From assembly GCA_014730275.1 (NCBI GenBank), contig WJIL01000084.1:42097-106096 (forward strand): a DNA stretch of 64,000 bases, given 5' to 3'. A program made the position numbers and the translations under genes. This DNA comes from Candidatus Lokiarchaeota archaeon (lineage in GTDB: Archaea; Asgardarchaeota; Thorarchaeia; Thorarchaeales; Thorarchaeaceae). The notes below the pieces were generated by a model that did not search any database, was not told the origin of the DNA, and saw only the letters and a list, made by a program, of their open reading frames with translations. This document shows positions 62,534 to 64,000 of the stretch, piece after piece (position 1 is the first letter of the stretch; each line of letters begins with the position of its first letter).

Positions 62534-63044
62534 GATTTCACTCTCCCACTCAGTCTCTCTATCATAGTGTTCCACAATCAACCAAAAATGTTTGGTCAAT
62601 GAGATAAACAGGCTGGAACAAACTAGACACAGAATGAAGGTGTCTTTCACTAATCAGAAGTCACAAATAGATGACTGTGTCCAAGATACATCTGAACAAC
62701 CCATTTTCTTTCTCTTTCGATAGAACGCTGGAAGCCACACCAAAAAAGAAACATCCACTTCGCAGATATCGCTTTAGAGTGGCGTGGCACTGGTGACCGT
62801 GACGTGTGTTTGGAAACGAGGACTCTCGTAGAAGACGAGGTTAATAGGCGGGGGTGTAAGCACCGAGCTCCGGCGAGGTGTTCAGCTCACCGTTACTACT
62901 ATCCGAGGTGAGCAGACCGAAAGTATGACTCGTGCTGCACCTAGAGTTGCCAAGATTTGGTGAACACCTCAGAGAAACAATACCTCAATTCTCAGCATCT
63001 ATCGCTGATCCTTCCCTTAGGTACCCCTTGCAGCTAATAGCATA
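62534..63044. other. Non-coding region with a structured repeat
   Basis: About 500 bases with no convincing gene. The right half (62850-63000) is rich in inverted repeats and includes copy B of the RNA-like repeat. A GGTG-TAAG-CACC hairpin (62853-62864) precedes it. The left half holds the promoter of the membrane protein gene reading left; I see no clear TATA box. Confidence 0.45.
62875..62998 (+). repeat. RNA-like dispersed repeat, copy B, with nested stems
   Basis: An outer perfect ten-base inverted repeat GAGGTGTTCA (62875-62884) and TGAACACCTC (62961-62970) encloses the stem GCTCACC (62885-62891)/GGTGAGC (62907-62913). The block from 62884 to 62998 is similar to copy A at 59781. The nested pairing is what a folded RNA would show. 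Strand cannot be decided. The gene at 63045 begins 47 bases later. Confidence 0.55.
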
Positions 63045-63344
63045 ATGAGGTTCAAGTACCATCTCGAGAATCATATAGTCGGAGAACACAGAATCAGGAC
63101 CGAGAAATACCTCACCGATGAGATTCTGCTGTTCAGGTATCTAGAGTGGCTGCGGGACGACAAGGACGTGGTCCGAGCAATCTGTGATAGGATTCTAAAT
63201 GATTCGATACGTATCTGGTCCTCGCTGGCCAAAGTGATCCACTCTAACCAGATGTTGAAACATCCGGAGCTTGTGGAGGCGCTCAACGGTTGCCGGGAAA
63301 GCGAACGGGAAACACTACTCTTGGGAGGATTTCCGATTGCTTGA
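63045..63344 (+). CDS. Small unknown protein beside the repeated element
   Basis: 99 residues, ATG start without a clear ribosome-binding site. Composition is protein-like and mostly helical (TDEILLFRYLEWLRDDKDVVRAICDRILNDSIRIWSSLAKVI), whereas the opposite-strand frame over the same bases is Ser/Arg-rich and looks like a shadow. Family unknown. It may belong to the same element as the repeated gene that approaches from the right. Confidence 0.5.
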   Translation: MRFKYHLENHIVGEHRIRTEKYLTDEILLFRYLEWLRDDKDVVRAICDRILNDSIRIWSSLAKVIHSNQMLKHPELVEALNGCRESERETLLLGGFPIA

Positions 63345-63545
63345 TGATGTAGAAGCAAGACCCACACTCCCCATACTCGTGGATTGGTCATGCACCGGTT
63401 CATACAGGAATAGCACTTGGTATCACAGCCGCGTGAACCATAGAGATCATGGGTGCTTCGCCATCGGTTTGTCAGCCGGTTGTCGGTATTGGAGAAGGTA
63501 GGGAAGTACCGGTCAAGGTCAAGCCACTTGTTGACCGGGCTATCA

Positions 63546-64000
63546 CCGCGGATTCGAAGCGGCTGCTGAAACGCACGGTTCAAGGACATGAGCTCATCTT
63601 GGACTTCCCACAGGTCAGGCCAGTCGTCTGAAAAGCACGCCGTGATGACTCTTGGAACGGCAGATCCCCAACCTGTTCGTATTGCCAGAGATTGCGAAGA
63701 ATGCGTTCGCGATGCTGAGGTGGATCTAGAGCGCTAACAGACCCGTGCATGATGGCGCCGATTCGGGCAAAGCGGCAATGGACAGGATTGTCGGCTTCCA
63801 CCAGGAACCGTGTCAGGATGACGGTCTCCTTGTCATACAGGTCACAGAACTCTGCAACCCTCACAGCAAGCAGCCAGTCAAGAGAAGGGTCGCCCATGAC
63901 CCCGTTCCTGACGTAGTCCCACTCCAAGCGCTCTAAATCCTTTGCTAGCAGCTGTCCGTTGAAGCGATTTGGAACCGGTATCCAGTGCTTGATGTGATAC
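63546..64000 (-). pseudogene. Repeated-element gene, copy 2, frameshifted
   Basis: Base 63567 corresponds to 8932 and base 64000 to 9366 of copy 1, with one base fewer here. The missing base, around 63660-63690, breaks the frame: after LRNLWQYEQVGDLP the reading departs from copy 1 (LRNLWNYEQAGGRAV), while the homologous ending MSLNRAFQQPLRIR continues in another phase. Downstream that phase stays open and includes a Cys cluster (GCDTKCYSCMNRC), absent from copy 1, which stops at RIRP. The 5' end is beyond the window. Confidence 0.75.

Noticed and set aside
63071..63589. Minus-strand coding region of 172 residues
   Set aside because: Only the first ~14 residues match the repeated gene; most of the rest is a Ser/Arg-rich shadow of the plus-strand gene at 63045.

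Overview
The window is archaeal chromosome, most likely from an Asgard-lineage archaeon close to Thorarchaeota. Support: a group II chaperonin (thermosome) with a GGM-rich tail; the archaeal mevalonate cluster (HMG-CoA synthase, thiolase, DUF35 protein); a GTP-dependent dephospho-CoA kinase fused to an archaeal phosphopantetheine adenylyltransferase; ZPR1; TATA boxes about 25 bases before inferred transcript starts; a tRNA with encoded CCA; and a protein whose N-terminus looks longin/roadblock-like, a fold abundant in Asgard genomes. The phylum is inference; no rRNA or translation-factor gene is present to settle it.

Layout. 1-8.1 kb: a truncated DUF2070-like membrane protein (minus), then a PadR regulator with a heterodimeric ABC exporter under a promoter carrying two identical palindromic operators, then two minus-strand unknowns. 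8.3-17.3 kb is the accessory island: ZPR1 whose 3' end overlaps a repeated element, tRNA-Ala, a small two-gene operon, a 1409-residue protein with an AT-hook-like start and a PD-(D/E)XK nuclease signature, a TnpB-like protein lacking the usual RuvC-II glutamate and followed by a hairpin-rich, reRNA-like tail, and an unusual tRNA locus. 17.3-29.3 kb: a NYN/OST-HTH protein, a candidate structured RNA, a five-gene SMC operon (degenerate AAA protein, SMC, kleisin, ScpB, zinc-ribbon/winged-helix protein), and a divergent MoxR-VWA pair. 29.3-50 kb is mostly core metabolism: NfnA/NfnB-like subunits, an amidase, NAD(P)HX repair, CoA synthesis, the mevalonate operon with a structured leader, an asparagine synthetase lacking its catalytic Cys, thioredoxin reductase and thermosome. 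50-56.8 kb is one plus-strand central-carbon cluster: two-subunit 2-oxoacid:ferredoxin oxidoreductase, class II fumarase and succinate dehydrogenase/fumarate reductase A and B without membrane anchors. 56.8-64 kb: a CDF transporter fused to a NifX-like domain, an IS5-like insertion that cut off the start of a membrane gene, gene-poor DNA with two copies of an RNA-like repeat, a frameshifted secreted protein, and at the right edge a frameshifted second copy of the element seen at 9 kb.

How it works together: KorAB, fumarase and SdhAB form a ferredoxin-linked TCA segment; NfnAB-like flavoproteins would exchange electrons between ferredoxin and NAD(P)H; the mevalonate and CoA genes feed isoprenoid lipid synthesis. 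The parts least explained by known systems are the 1409-residue nuclease-like protein with its neighbours, the TnpB variant with its tail, the SMC operon with two unusual partners, and the structured RNA at 19.35-19.46 kb.
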